64,000 nucleotides of DNA, taken from Sphagnum compactum (Eukaryota; Bryophyta; Sphagnopsida; Sphagnales). The notes beneath the pieces were generated by a model. That model ran no database searches. It saw only the letters and a program-made list of their open reading frames with translations, and had not been told where the DNA came from. Below, one piece after another: positions 31,561 through 45,254 of the stretch. The DNA is taken from positions 6,500,213 through 6,564,212 of the forward strand of contig OZ234493.1 of NCBI GenBank assembly GCA_965153455.1, read 5' to 3'. Within the stretch, counting starts at the first letter, position 1. Each line of letters opens with the position of its first letter. The translations under genes and the position numbers were made by a program.

Positions 31561-34500
31561 ACGGCCACACACAGATCATGTTTTCAGTTCATACTACAGA
31601 CATAGCAGTAGTTTACATATGACAGATTCCCTGGGCCCTTCTCATCTCTAATCCAGTCTGTCTTCTCAAGAGTCTCGACATCACATTAAGCATATGATCC
31701 AGACTTGAGATCAGTGTGCTACTGGATTGTTCAAAGAGGAGAATTGTATGAGGAAAACTAGGGTAAGTTGACATCAATGATGATCACCAAGGAGCATCCC
31801 ATACTACCCCATAGCTTTGTTTCAGAAAAACCTCAAAGCCCTCTGTGATGCATGGGTGGCTGGGTCTGTAGTCTCTGCATACCATCACGTACAGATCAGA
31901 CCAATGCCGCAAGGCAAGCAGATTTGTAATCTTTGGGTGTAATTCATAATGAATGTCAAGTTTACATACGTTTCCTCAACCTCAACCGACAGAACAACCC
32001 TAGCTGCAATCCAACATTAGCAACAAACATCAAGGTCCTTAGCTAAAAGAATGGGGAAGATATGGAGTGTTTGGTGTAAGGGGGTTCAGTGTTCGACGAT
32101 CGGTGAATTAAAACAGATTAGGATTTCAAGCTTAAAAGCTTTGATCTTTGCCTTCGGAATACACAGGAATTTTGTAAAGCCCTAGGTGGGGCACCCATCA
32201 GGTTTTAAGTCACTCAAAATGGACTAAAACTGAGGCAGACATGGGCTGGAACTAGAGAGGCGTCTATGGCTGTATTTTCGAAAAAATTGAAGCAAACTAT
32301 CACTCATTCTCTTCCTCTTGTGTTTTGGTGTGTTGCTCCTTTACTTCTGCGCTCCAAGAATATTTGTAGCCCTTCAGTTTGGAAGTCTAATGACATGAGA
32401 ATTGTTCAATTTGGTTAAAGAAGGAAAATATTGGAAACTGTTCCATGATAGGTACGTGTTTGGTGATGAGCTGTTCTACCTTATATGTAGAGAAACCCGC
32501 AAGAGCTTTCTCAACTGCACATGTGTACAATGACACCCATTGGTATGAAGACTACCTTCAGAAATGGTGAAACCATGTGACAAAAAATCTAATGCTAGTA
32601 ATTTCATTACACCCTTGGTAACCCTAGTGTTATGTCATTACAAGAGAGTGTGATTTTTCTCACGCAAAGGGAGGTCCTCATGACACATGTGTATGAAGTA
32701 AACTTTGTGATTTCATCCATTACAATGTACAAAATCTGGTGTTTATTGTGGCACATATATTTCATTAAAATTATTATTCAACATTAAGTTATAACACATA
32801 TTACACATTTTAGTGTGTGTAGAGTAAAGCATTATGTACAATGAGGGCATTCCCAAATAGGGGGCTTAAGACGAGGTGGTATACAAGTTTTTGGCCTTGC
32901 ATTTTGGTAATGCCTTCATATGTGGGCTTTACTCACTCTAAAGCTCAAAGTGAATGTTATCACATCAACTTAAATATACATAAATCATCATAGAGCAGGA
33001 GGGTTCTTACACCTAGTACTTGAGAGTGGAAGAGATCTAGGCATATTAATTTTCATCCCACTCTTTTGGAGTAGATGTAAGATCACTATTCTGTTCTTGG
33101 AGGGACATTAATGGATATAAGGTGTACCCCTTAAATACACTACGAAATTTTTCCAAGTGCTTTATCGTTTGTGGGTAAGACCAAAACCTGGATTTCAAAA
33201 TTGCTAGACTAGTTTGGAGACTTTGTCCGATCCTCAAACAATCAACTTCTTAAGAAAAAGCTTTAGAGCAATACATTCATATAGTTCCATATTGATCTCA
33301 TTATGATACATCACCCTAATCATATTTGTCATTTCTAATCCTAGGGTTTTGGCTTGCTATATATGATCCAAAGATTATTAGAAGGAGAAGCATATTGTGT
33401 CATTTATAATGATTTGAACATGCATTGAAATGTGATAATTAGCTTCATGATTAAAAGCAAAGAGATGCATGCCAAAATTGATAACATTTAAATTATGAGA
33501 AGCAAGAGTACCTGGAGGAGCTGCTCTTCATCTAAAAACCTTAACAAATTATGTGTACATTCCAGTAGTAAAAACCTCACACACTTTAAGGTTCACCTTG
33601 AGGTCAAGGTATTTCTATAATTAATAACATCTTTCTTTTGAATGTTTGATCACTTTTGGGGTGTGAGGGTGTTAAAGTGCAATCATCAGTACTCAAACCC
33701 CAATTCATAACAAAGTTATGTTCAAATTGGGATGAATTTGCTTCTCAACAACTATTTTTTTCACTTGTAACTTGGAATAGTCCAAGGTGCTTATTTAAAA
33801 CACTATCAAAGTTCAAAAGGTAACAAAGCTAATAACTTTCTTTCGACACCAATTTTGCACCAATTTTGTAGCAGAAATGATAAAAGGAAGATGTAAAGAA
33901 AACTTGAAACTTATATCTATCTTGGGTTTGAGGCTAAAAAATAACACATTTGTGAAGGGGGACAGTGTGGTGATGGATCATGGTTCGAGACTTCTATTCG
34001 AGTTGAGTGATAATATACTTTTTCCATTAAAGGCCCTTCAAAAGGTAGGTATTTAGTATCAAACATCAAAACTTGTACTTTAGACAGGCTTTGATTATTA
34101 TTATTTTATAATAGATAGTCAAATTGTGAGTAATTGATATTGATTACAACCCCTCATTACTTCCTTGTGAGCTTGTGTCAAGGTTGGGGCATGACAAAAG
34201 AAATGGATGAAAAATGAGGTCAATATTTCCCTTGCCTCAAACACACTACTATATTGAGTGTGATGAAGTGCAAGGGAACAAATTTCAATATTTCAAGGTG
34301 TTTGAAATCTTTGGATCAAGGTTAAGTGAGCGAACCTTGTCCAAATCGTGCCCTTTTAAAATCATTAGAAAAAAATATTTAAAATTATTATACTAAACTG
34401 AAGTTGCAATCCTAAAACAAAAACCTAAACTTAATCATTTGACAAAAAATCAAATAAGCTTTAATTCAACATTTAGTTATGTTTTTGTAAAACTTTTTTC

Positions 34501-34780
34501 AAAGATTACAGCTTTATCTTTGATAGCTCTCAAATGAAAGTTAAACTAAGAAAACTATGAATCTCCAAAGTAATAAAACTCATAATGCATTTGATAGAAT
34601 GTTATCATTTATCTCATTCAATGTTTTAAAAAAAATTGAACATATAATTTGTGAATGTAATACCACTTCATGAAACTGGTTTATAAAAACAATTCAACAC
34701 ACCAAGAGAATGCTTGAATTTAGAAAGAAAGAAAAAATAGAACCAACCTCTTGTGATGTAGATGGTGGAGGTTCCTTGGG
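31561..34780. other. Intergenic DNA without a recognised feature
   Basis: From 31.6 to 32.2 kb the composition stays moderate; beyond that it becomes AT-rich. I saw no conserved reading frame, terminal repeats or structured element. Confidence 0.4.
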
Positions 34781-35820
34781 GATTTGCTTGGTTCTTCTAG
34801 TGTCAGCCTGTTCTTATTTTTAAGAGAACTTTTGGTCCCATTTCCAACCTTTTGTAAAATTTGAAAGAACCCTTGGTTCTGGTTCAATAATTTTTTTTGA
34901 ATTTTTTTATAGAACCTCCAGTTAGACCTAGTTTTTCACATTTCAAAACCCTCAATTCCCAATTCTTTTAAAACAATTCCTATATGGGTTTGGTTCAAAA
35001 CCAAATTTAGTTCTACTTATTTATGGATATCCCAAAACTGCATATTTCCTAGTTACTTAACAATGTACCACCAACAAAATGTCAACACCTATATCAACTA
35101 CTTGATTTAACCCAAAAACAATAATGTTTTTTAAAAATTGCATAATTGAAACATGTTCCAAAAGTAAGAATTACATGCGTAGTAATGCCAGCCCAGCCCA
35201 GCCCAGCCCAACCCCAAATTATGATTCATAAAAATGTTGTTATTATTCAAAGCCTTGAATTGTTTTTCAAACTAACAACATGTCTAGACCCAGACATGAA
35301 AAAAAAAACTTTAAAAATTAGATTTGAAAATAATAAAGAACTAGAACCAGGGTTTTTTTTAAAAAAAAACAATTTGCTAGATTAGGTGCACCGGCCAGGA
35401 TCCCCAGTACTAATTAGCATCAAATGGTGACTGTCCTAAGTGGGCTGTAGCACTTTTACAAAAGTGCTGCTATAAGTGGTGACCTAGAAAGTGCCTAGGT
35501 CTAGATGTGGTTAATTTAATTATTTTTATTTCGAAAAATGGTCAAAATAATTCCTAATAATACTATTATTATTATTTTCATTTTCTGAAAAAAATCTGGC
35601 CAAGATGCAAAATTTCACCACCCAAAAAAAACCCCTATATAAAGTGGGTTTTGGGGCTGGTTCTGGTTTTACCTTGAGGCTTGTTCCCAGTTCCAATCCG
35701 GTTCTTGGCTGGTTCCCGGTTCTGATGCTGAAACTTTTTGTTCAAAAGTTAGACCTAGTGGTCCAGGTACCTGCTAACCAGACTGAGAACTGAAACGGGC
35801 CAAAAACCAGAGCTGCCAAT
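34781..35820. repeat. Decayed repeat rich in GGTTC / GAACC words
   Basis: The words GGTTCT, GGTTCC and AGAACC recur densely at 34785-34990 and again at 35640-35790 (GGCTGGTTCTGG, CCGGTTCTTGGCTGGTTCCC). A related patch occurs at 45500-45560. An AGCCC pentamer array lies at 35188-35210. These look like remnants of a repeat family, but no termini could be fixed. Confidence 0.4.
35449..35468. repeat. Perfect short hairpin
   Basis: AGCACTTTT-AC-AAAAGTGCT is a perfect 9-bp stem with a 2-nt loop inside the GGTTC-rich repeat region. It could be a subterminal transposon hairpin. Confidence 0.6.
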
Positions 35821-38602
35821 ACCAGTCTCTTGTTTCTTCTTCCTGAAAAATGCTAGTAAGGCTTACTTTCTAAAAGGTTGACATTTTACCGAGTTATCAT
35901 AATGAAGTAACATCATGGGTGACATAAGGCTAATGAACATGACTTAATCAAAATGAAAATTGGATGTGTGCAACCATTTTTTAAAGTGATCATGAATCCA
36001 AAACCATCAAGCATGCTATGAATTTGATGGCTCCAAAATATCACAAATTTTGACACTAAACTTTGTGACACAAGTGTGATTGAAAACCGTTTCCCATGGT
36101 GGTATTCAGAGCATGAGCAGAAGTGCTCAGTGTGTGACCCTGCAAAAATATTTTTCACATCCAAGTTTCGTTATTTGCTTTTCTGCAACCACACCCCTAA
36201 AACTGAAACTTGGACAGCAAAAAAGTGGGGGACTACTACTACCAAACCTGGGTCAATCAGAAACACTGAGCAGAAATTATGAGCCCCTTTTCATCTTACT
36301 TATTAGAAAAAGGACCCAAGTACAAACCCCAAGAAATAATTATGAACAAATAAGAAGATGCTACAGTATATTACTTATAATATACTCATTTTACATGTGG
36401 ATATTAATTCAAATACTTCAAAAAGATTAAAAAACAAAACTAAAGGATAAATGGACAAACCAAACTACATGTCATTGTGTAGTTCTCCCCTTAAGGGCAA
36501 AACCAACAAACTACCTTCCTTTAAGAGACAAACTAATGTAGCCTTTATTGTTGGCCCAAGTGTCAACTATCTACCATCTAATTTCTGCTTCCAAAATGAG
36601 TTTTTTTTAATTAGTTGAATTTTCAATGACAAAAATTCAATATCTCTCACATCTTATGTCTAAAAATTATGAAACCACCTTCATAAAATCATACTCATTT
36701 GAGGGCTTTCCAACAATATATGATATTGGGCTTCCCCAATTTCCCCAAAAAAATTTATTTTTGAATTTTCAATGACAAAATTCTTCAATATTTAATAACT
36801 CTCACCATAAATCTAAACATTGCAAAACCACCTCAATGCAATCCTCCTCATTGAGGGCTTTTCAACTGTACTAAGAGCACAGTGCAAAGTACTATGGTTT
36901 GGGAGATCTCAGAGTGACAAACAAAGAAACAAAACAAACTCCCTTTAATCTAGACAGATTCTACAGTTGGACATATAACATGCAACTTTGGTCACATAAT
37001 TGGTCAGTGCTGTACCACAAGAACACATCAAAACAGAACATCATGTGAAGAACATGAATCAACAGAACACCATGTGCTACATGAGCCAACAGAACATGTG
37101 CAGGACATGAAGTTCCATGTAATGCAAGTGACCAGAACTCCATGTGTGGGTCACCACGTAGGTGAGTGTTAGACCTGAGTGTTATGTGAGTGTTATCAGA
37201 AGCACATTCCAAAACAGAACATGTGCACAGGACATGAATCATGCAGTGCAACTGAGCAGTCTACTAACCAGTCGCTGTAGGGTGCAAATAATCAGGCTGG
37301 ACCCCAGTGGCTAGTGAATGCAGCTCATGGGGCGGTTACTCCAGGAATGATCGAAGTTCAAAGTTGTGACCACGTCCTTGCAGCTTACGATATAGTACAC
37401 CCTGTTGCAAACCATTAGAATAAAGGAAAATTAGGTTTCTACAGGCCAGTCCCCTGCAAGAAGCTGTGCAGAACTCCCTAATGAACCCAGGCTGGAGCAT
37501 CATTAATCGAAATGGATAAATAAGTACCCGCAGCTGTTTATAATGGGGGTTTTCGCCCAGGCCAAAAATGGTGACGAACAGTTTTGAAAATAGAACTTTC
37601 ATGCAGCCAATGGGTAGGCTCAGCATGCACTCAAAGTGCCTTGATTTTTTTTCTTTTAAGTATTGGGTGGGAGTGGGGGAAGGGTGGGGAGGATTTTTCT
37701 CATTTTTCCTTTGTTCCTAACATGTTCTCATCAAGTTCCCAATGGGTTCCCTATGTTCCCAATGTGTTCCCAAAAGGTGTTCTCAATAGCACCTCTCTTA
37801 ATCCCATATGTTTTGCCCAAAAGTCCTCTCCTTCTCACCTACATATAGGTGGGCCAAAGGGGCAAGGCACTCCATAATTCCATAGAATCTTCTATTTTGG
37901 GGAGCCTCCATAGTTTCACCTTTTTTTTTTTGTTGTGGCCAATCAAATTGGCTCATTGCTAAAAAAAAAAGTTGGACTTGTGAGGCACCCCCAACTAATT
38001 AATATGAAACAGAATAAGCATCCCAGTCCCTGCCATTAGCACAGGTCAAAGATGGACACAACTAGTGTGAAGAATAGAAATTTCTAGGAGCCAATGAGAC
38101 TGGTGAAGTGAACATGGTAATATACTAACTTATATTACCATAAAGTAATCAGAATGAATATAATGGCAGCAGGCGCAAAAACAAAAAATTGCTTCAACAG
38201 AATCGATCTACTACTGCTGCTAATAGTCTGTAACAACTGGAATATTTGTTGCAAAATTGAGAGTTGCAAGCTACTACAAATCTAGAGACGTTTTCCATAT
38301 TATTGCATTGATCGTGACATAAGACCTCTCGATCTCGGCTGATATATTATTATTCCTTTTGAAACCAGCTCGCATCGCCGCTACATATAACATATATGCA
38401 GGTGCTAGAATGCTTGTCGGACACGACTTCTAAATTCTCTCTCATCATGTGTCTCTCAATTTCTCAAGTCAGCAAAAAAGGATTACGCTGGTCTCGAGCT
38501 ATGCAGCTGCACCCAATGATCATGCAAAGCCTGGAAAAAAAATTATTCTAGACGAAGGTGTAAAGTTGGAAAAAGATATGCATGCGTTTATAATATTCCT
38601 CG
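35821..38602. repeat. Intergenic region with two local tandem repeats, no gene
   Basis: At about 36615-36870 a unit of about 148 bp (TTGAATTTTCAATGACAAAA ... CTCATT(T)GAGGGCTTT) occurs twice. At about 37010-37245 a short unit around AACAGAACATGTGCAGGACATGAA recurs several times in degenerate form. Elsewhere (37.3-38.6 kb) there are G-rich and T-rich low-complexity tracts and no conserved protein. Confidence 0.5.
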
Positions 38603-40681
38603 CTAGAAGCTCCAGAGCTGAGAATCCCCGTAAGAATTAGAGTCCTCGTCGTCGCTGTTATGACCGTCTGTGTTAATGTTGTGATCGGGATGATCATTCC
38701 TCATGAATGTTATTATAGGAGGTGAAAGTCCCATTGCGTTATACATGTTTGAGAGCTGCTGCTGCTGGGCCTGCACATTCGGCATCATGTGAAAATCGGC
38801 TAAATCCGCCTCATCAACTGCATCTGTCACGATCTGTGCAACCTGCTGCTGCTGTAGCTCCGTAACAGTAGTTATATGTTTGCTCATTATTAATGGTTGA
38901 TCGCTAGGTTGAGCTGCAACTGTCGACTGCAAATCCTCTTGTCTTGTGTTTGACAACTTCTCTTTGTTGCGTTCCTCCACAGCGGAGACATGAGTAGTGG
39001 GGCCGTGGATTGGTATTCTAGTTACATATGTGACCGAGTCCGGCAGCTCTTCACTAACTAGTGTGCGTCCTGCTGCAGGCGGCATTGCCATGACATCATT
39101 TCTATGATGTGATCCTTGTAAATCCAATGTGGCATCATGTGGCAACGTTGCAAATGTATGCGAAGAACTGAACCCATGAAGTGTGTTAGCCGATACAGTC
39201 GTAGATCCAATTACCTCCGGTAGGAGCATTCTGCAACTTCTAGCAGCTGGTGCCAAGCTGCATTGTGAAACGCTTAACTGTTTTTTTCCTCTTTCCGCCT
39301 TAGGTGTCGAACGACTTCTTTCGGTTGCTGCTGTGGACCCAGCTGTGGAAGGTGTACTTGCAATGTCCCCGATCCTTGGCGGCTGGTCTCCTCGCGGGCT
39401 CATTGCAAATCTAGTGCCTTCGGCTTTTTTGGCAGAGCTTGAGCTGCTTGGAATCATAGGCACCGCTGAAGAACTGGATGCATATGACCTCCTCTCCAAA
39501 CCTGCTGGGCAGCTGAGAACGTTGCAGCTACTAAGTTTTGTGGTGTTTGCTGTCGAGGGAAACTCGAACTGTTGCGGGCGGCGTGGAGGCGAGGTGGTAA
39601 TCCTGGAGGATGAACCCACACCAGTGTTCTCGTTCGCTCGAGGCATTTCATGGGCCGGCACTGTTTTGGCCGGGCTTGCGGATCTAGGAGTCGATATTGC
39701 ACTGATGTTCGCAGCAGCTGTAGCAGCAGCTTGGATGGACTTGTCCGAGAGATCCGCAGGCCGAGGGAGCGAGGCAGCAGAGCCGGGGAAATTGAGAAGA
39801 GCTGCAGGACCCCGGAGTGCGAGGGCAGCTGCATCGTAAGCACGAGCCGCCATCTCCGCACTCGCAAATGATCCCAGCCAGATGCGCGTCTTCTTCTTTG
39901 GCCTCCGAATTTCGGTCACCCAAATGCCCCACTGGCGTCTTCGCACCCCTCTATACACCGGATGACGAGTGTCCTGCACTGCACTGCTCACCTTCCATCG
40001 CTTGGCCACCAGCTGATCTTCCGAGACATGACTCGGTGGTGAGCTACTAGCTTCAACTGCTTCACTAAGCTCTGCTGCAGCCTGCTGCATGCAGCGAGGC
40101 TCTTGCTCGCAGCTCAATACTCTAGAGTCCGAACCGGGTTCCCAAGAATGTTCGGGGCTAATCGATTGCTCACATCCCTGCAGTACAGATTGTCCTAGAC
40201 CGCCTAGGTACTCCTCTTCACTCTGGTCGGAATTTTCCCTCCTTCGACTACTCCGTCTTCCGGGCGATGGCGACTCTAGCGACATGAAAGGAGGACATGG
40301 CAGCTGCAGCTGATCATCCCCACCTCCGTGAGGTCGACATGGAAGAACCCAAGAACCTGTCAACGTGTGGCAAAGATTCCTTGGTGGCTGCAAATACGCG
40401 GATTCTCCCCATGATCCTGCTCCCTGGGTTGGGGTTGCGGCGGCCAATGAATCCGCTGCATCTCCGAGTTCCACTTCGATATGCCCTGTAAGCACGTGTT
40501 CAAGGTTGCTATGAGCCCACCCAACATAAGTCGACGGTCCTCCTGCAGATGTTTCCGCCACTTCTCCTGCTCCATCGATGATCCAGCTCGTGGCTCTCGA
40601 CAGATTGATCATGAGAGCTGCCCGGGAGCGCCGCGAGCTGGAGAGCGACGATGCTTTCTCAACCATTTGGCGGCGCTGCAC
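38603..40681 (-). CDS. DREB-type AP2/ERF transcription factor with C-terminal LWSF motif
   Basis: This is an intact 692-codon intronless gene. The single AP2 domain spans about residues 241-299 ([20 protein letters not shown], then [34 protein letters not shown]). Val at domain position 14 (WV) and the [10 protein letters not shown] segment place it with group III DREBs (TINY/CBF side). The very C-terminus, DSQLWSF, resembles the LWSY motif of that group. Such proteins bind DRE/CRT elements and regulate cold, drought or development genes in the nucleus. A basic cluster (GRRSSRRR, 141-148) and AKRWK before the domain may aid nuclear import. Odd points are the size, since relatives are usually about 150-350 residues. 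Domain position 19 is Arg instead of the DREB Glu, and Ile replaces the usual Lys/Arg before WV. Long Ser/Ala/Thr-rich and Gln-rich linkers (around 300-690) look like activation regions. The start is the first ATG of the open frame. The antisense open frame at 39183-39839 is a GC-driven shadow. Confidence 0.92.
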   Translation of the reverse strand: MQRRQMVEKASSLSSSRRSRAALMINLSRATSWIIDGAGEVAETSAGGPSTYVGWAHSNLEHVLTGHIEVELGDAADSLAAATPTQGAGSWGESAYLQPPRNLCHTLTGSWVLPCRPHGGGDDQLQLPCPPFMSLESPSPGRRSSRRRENSDQSEEEYLGGLGQSVLQGCEQSISPEHSWEPGSDSRVLSCEQEPRCMQQAAAELSEAVEASSSPPSHVSEDQLVAKRWKVSSAVQDTRHPVYRGVRRRQWGIWVTEIRRPKKKTRIWLGSFASAEMAARAYDAAALALRGPAALLNFPGSAASLPRPADLSDKSIQAAATAAANISAISTPRSASPAKTVPAHEMPRANENTGVGSSSRITTSPPRRPQQFEFPSTANTTKLSSCNVLSCPAGLERRSYASSSSAVPMIPSSSSSAKKAEGTRFAMSPRGDQPPRIGDIASTPSTAGSTAATERSRSTPKAERGKKQLSVSQCSLAPAARSCRMLLPEVIGSTTVSANTLHGFSSSHTFATLPHDATLDLQGSHHRNDVMAMPPAAGRTLVSEELPDSVTYVTRIPIHGPTTHVSAVEERNKEKLSNTRQEDLQSTVAAQPSDQPLIMSKHITTVTELQQQQVAQIVTDAVDEADLADFHMMPNVQAQQQQLSNMYNAMGLSPPIITFMRNDHPDHNINTDGHNSDDEDSNSYGDSQLWSF

Positions 40682-42860
40682 GTACTCGCTGCGTCACTAT
40701 CACCCACATCGTCCTGTAACGTCTTTCCTTCTACTTGCCATGAACTTACAGTGCACAACTGAAGCTACAGAAGGCTGCATGACATGACGTCTAATCTACA
40801 TTTCTGGATTCATTTCTCCAGAATGCAAAGCATTGATATAAGATCCGAAGCTGCAACTAGTTGTGGAACTACAAATCCGGATTCCCCCAATCTAGAGTGC
40901 GAGCTCCAGGATGGTCAGGTGAAAAGCAATAGGTAGTAGTATAATAATGTGCAGTTGCCCTCACCGGGGTACTAGTTACGGGCCGCAGCAGCGCAGTCTG
41001 TTACTGCCAGATCTGGGAAAAGTTTCCGACACGGCCTCTGATGAAAAGGAGGAGCTGGAGCTGCAGATGCCGTAAGGAGTGAGCAAGGGCGTGTTGTTTA
41101 TCGTTTCCTGGTTTGATCAGCGCGCGCGCGACTGAACAATACTTGTGTACGTACTGCACCAGGCTTTCTTTGTGATTGATCATCTGTCGTGAACACGTGA
41201 ATATCCTTGTCGTCAAAAGACTACTGTACCTCGTGCTTCTTCATCAAATGCCCTTTGCAGCTTCCCGCACGACATTCATGATGCCAGTTATAAGCTTGCA
41301 ACAATCATTGCAAAACGTCCATGATTATGAATTATGCTTGCAAAAAGCATGATGAGAAACTTATAAGTAATCAATCTGTCCAGAATGCAGCTCTTACATC
41401 CAGATCACCGTCACAGCAGTACTGTAGATTTCCTAATCAGGCATTCTTCTGAGCGACTACCAACAGCCGGGGAAATATCAAGGACTTACCATCTGATCTG
41501 CAAAATCTTTGACACCAGCCGCGTCGCGCAAAAGTCAAGACTCGTTCACTGACGGACGCCTGTTGTTGATTATCAAGTGATCAACAACCACATGTCTTGC
41601 AGCCATACTGTAAGAGGCAGCTCGCCGCAAGGCCTGATCTGTACGCTTATTTGCGTTCGATGTGAGGACTGGTCCAGTCCTTCAGTCAGCTCTGGACCGC
41701 CCTGCAGCTTGATGGGTTCTGCGTCCAATATTGAGGAGTCCCAGGCGAGCTGCACTTATCGTCCTCTGCTACTCTGCAGGTTGTTGCATGATTCAGATTG
41801 TGTTACTTCTTCTTTAGGCATTTTTTTCTGCATCGCCCAACGGCAGCTGTTGCAAGCAGAGACATAAACTGTGCTGCATTAGCTCTAGCTTTTACAACTA
41901 GGAGCCGGATGTCCGTGTTGCTAGAGAAGGATTAATGGACTGCTGAAGTGTGGATACCTCAGCTGCAGTAACTGACAGAGCTCCCCGCGAGATTCCGAGG
42001 TCTTTTAAAAGACCTGGCATGTCGATCAACACCGCGAGATAATATATAGAGAGGCATGTTCAACAAAAGGAGGTGTTGCTCGAGCAGCAAAGTTGCACCC
42101 AAGTCTTTGAGCGAAGCTTAGCCAGGAAGAAACCTACAGGTGGCTCACTAGGGATTGATCAATACCAGTAGAGAATTACAAGGACGTGGAAATTATTCTC
42201 GTTCTAGCCAGCTCTTCAAGATCACGAATTTGAGCTCCGCCAACAGTACATGAGCTTCTTGACCTCCATTTTCTGCCGGGCCTTGTCCACTGAACACATT
42301 CATGAGCACTTATAATTTCCTGCTAGCTGCAGGCACCCAACCTCAAATCGACAACGACGCCTCCAAGCGGATTTTCGTCAAACTATGATAAAATTCGAGT
42401 GTTAAAGCACATGCAGCTGTAAGTTCTTCACCAGATATAGAAGGCACAAAAGCTAGCTAGGTCGACACGAGTATAGCCTCCATTTCCATTCATCTAGCGG
42501 ATGCTAGACATTGGAGAAAAAAAACTGTGGATTCAACCGAAATGATGTGCAACAGTTTCCAGCAGTTTTAAACAGAAAAAAAGCTCTCTAGGCACATGAA
42601 CCTTGGAGTATTATTGCTCAAATTTTTGCTCGTTAGCTGGAGCTTTGCACTGATACTTGTTAACGGCTGTTTGACCCTATCCAACTGTTCAAACCCAACC
42701 AAGCCAAGCAAAACAAACAAGAAGAATGGGCAAAACACCGACATCGATCCATCTTGATCCTCTCTCTCTCTCCCTCAGAAAAAGCTCCTCGAAAAGCCGC
42801 AAACTAGAAAACAGAGAAACACAGAAAAACAAACAAACTGGCATAACCATGACACCACTA
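40682..42860 (-). promoter_or_regulatory. Unique upstream region of the DREB gene
   Basis: This is about 2.2 kb of non-repetitive, balanced-composition DNA with many CTGCAG and GCTAGC words, unlike the repeats on either side, so it is probably promoter and leader. A TATA-like CTTATATCA on the minus strand lies near 40832, about 150 bp before the ATG. A 96-codon plus-strand frame (41577-41867) matches nothing known to me. The boundaries are inference. Confidence 0.35.
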
Positions 42861-42867
42861 CTACCTA

Positions 42868-43661
42868 CTACTACAACAAAATTAGTACGTAATTCTCCTG
42901 ATTAGTGTGCTACTAATCCCCACTGGAATTATTAGTACTAATCTTCTCCACTGGGATTTATTAGTGACAAGAAAACAAACTAACATGATAGCACTGACTG
43001 ACTAATGAATCTACTCTCATGGAAGCAGCTCTTAGCTGTTATTCCAACATCTGAAACAGCACTTACTTTTTTAGTGAATTTTAATGGCCCAGCGTTTTTA
43101 GCTCCTTCCTAATAACTGTTTGTCAGCTCCCTCCTCCGAGTCCTCACCGGTAGCTGTGACAGTTAACTTCTGAGTTACCCCACATTTATTATTGGCTCTG
43201 CCTGTAACTTAAGGGAGACACTATTGAACCATGTAGGTAGATTTCATTTGGTCCCATATTTTGAGGAATGTTCACCAGTTCGACATTGTTTTTAAAACTG
43301 TTGTTGGTTTTGAACTTGCCATAAATGGTAGTCTAGAGCTATTACCCTTTGAGCCACTTGTTAATTAGTTACGTGCAAAGGAGGGTCATAAATAAGTATT
43401 CGATCTTACAACAACTTGGGGACCTCCAAAAACTAATATTAAAAATATGGTTTATCCTTACAGTTAGGTCAAGAAATTCTTAATATAATGGCCCAGACTT
43501 TCTTGATAGACTACTTCAGTAAATTGGGTCTACTTTATCCCTCAACTCACTATGCCCACCTTCAATGGTGGATCCCGCTCTTGAAAAATGAATTAGATTA
43601 TAAGATCATATTAGTTGCGTATACTAGTGACGAGAATTACGTACTAATTTTGTTGTAGTAG
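42868..43661. mobile_element. Nonautonomous TIR DNA element, about 794 bp
   Basis: The termini are 30-bp perfect inverted repeats, CTACTACAACAAAATTAGTA-CGTAATTCTC at 42868-42897 and its complement at 43632-43661. Weaker similarity continues inward. A CTACAACAAAA-type end recalls CACTA elements, but the CACTA signature itself is not exact. The flanking CTA/GTA microsatellite hides any target duplication. Internal words TTAGTACTAATC and CCACTGG recur near the left end. No transposase is encoded. Confidence 0.75.
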
Positions 43662-45240
43662 GTAGTCGACCACATCAACCACAAGCGACTTGGAAAAGCC
43701 TGGAATATCCACAAAGGCCGCAACAGTTTCGGAGTTGGGATCCTTGGGTCTCATTAGGTCTCAAAGGGGTTGGAAAACCTAAAGACAATATAGTATTAAA
43801 GTAGCTAAAAGGTACACAAAAGCAAGTTCACCCGTGTGTGCACACAAATGTTATACAAGCACTCACTCAACTTCATTCCATAAAGGGCTTCCTTCTATTC
43901 CTTTGACAAGAAATAGGAAATTGACATAAAAGTTTTAAGTTTCTTTCAAAGATGCTCGGTCAAACTTCGAAAACAAGATCGATTTACATACAAGTTGATC
44001 CAACGGAACGTGTTGTTGGTAGGCCAAAACTATGGATGGGTCATGGGGGTCATATGGTGGCCAAAGCGGGTGATGAGTACTTCTAGATCTCCAAAACAAG
44101 TTGTGGTTGACCCTCATCCACAACAAGTTGCTAGAATGAAGATCAGTTCCACACTACTATTTGCACACCACACACAAGTGTGCATGGGAGACATTTACTT
44201 TGCCACTTGACCCTGATTGAATGGGTCCATCTTATAAGAGTGCTATTATCTGTATTGTCGTGCACTCCAAAATACGTTCACAACTTGATTGTGTATCATT
44301 GGGAGTGAACCTCCTTCAAGGAAGTAGAAATTAAACCCCTTTTACTGAGAATAGGTTGTGAAGAAACCAGGAGTGAGGAGCGTCCACAGAATGGGCTCCT
44401 CCTTTGACCGAAAGCTCTCATGATGTACCCAGGTGCTAACAAATACGCCTTCCAATTTAGCTTGAGTGCTTAGAATGGAGAGAAACAGCCTTTTTTTCTG
44501 GTCAACTGGTCCAAAATTGTACCCACAAAAGTTAAAAGAAGATTATTCTTGCACAGATTCTTGAAATTTTCGCCAAATTTTTCATTGTTTTGAGAGTTTC
44601 AATAACTTATCTTCATCAATGCTAAATCCTTTTTAGAACTAGTGCTCCATCACCAAAATGAAAAGAAAGGGGGGGAGGAGGCGCTGGGGAGAAGGCTAGA
44701 AGAAGGCCTTACCGGTGTTTCTTTTACTGGCAAATTTTTGCCAAATTTCGACCTGAAAAATATGATTTCAAGGTGTACAAAGGATTTCTCATGGAAAAAA
44801 TGACCGAAATACGCCAGATTTTCAAGAACTCGTTTTTCAAATCGCCATATTCTTATGAGAAGTTCCAGTAGGTAATCAAGAATATAAAAGGATTCTGCTT
44901 TTTTTCTACTTTCATATCTAGCATGTAGCCAAATTTGGTTAAATTATTTTGTGAAGGATCACGAATTTGGCTACATCACAAAATCTTTTAAAGAAACCCT
45001 GGGCCTTACTACTATCTAGTTCAAATGTCAAAAACATAAAACTTATTGTTGATTTGACCTTGTTTAAGATTACCACGCATTACTGAACTCACCTTTCCAA
45101 GATAGTTTGAATTTTGGGCGCACATAAATCGCACTTCATTGACTTGGGAATTGTTTTAAAAATGGTGAAGGCACACCGGGTACTAGCGTAGTTAATTTTA
45201 GGTAATCATAAGGAGATTTTTAAAAACTATTCTACAATTG
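43662..45240. other. Intergenic DNA, nothing recognised
   Basis: The frames at 43935-44210 on both strands are shadows of each other and match no family. No repeat boundary was seen. Confidence 0.4.
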
Positions 45241-45254
45241 AATAGACAGAGATG

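Noticed and set aside
35810-35830. CAGAGCTGCCAA, resembling a hAT terminus
   Set aside because: No matching inverted end or 8-bp duplication was found on either side.
37549-37710. Possible relative of the Helitron interior (ATGCACTC, GCAGCCAA, G-run words)
   Set aside because: Shared words are short and in a different order; low-complexity T- and G-runs explain the resemblance.
39183-39839. 218-codon open frame on the plus strand opposite the DREB gene
   Set aside because: It lies entirely within the antisense of a gene with a clear AP2 domain and Ser/Ala-rich codons; its Leu/Ala-rich translation is a shadow.
40830-40842. TATA-like CTTATATCA upstream of the DREB gene
   Set aside because: Mentioned only within the upstream region; a single AT-rich match cannot fix a promoter.
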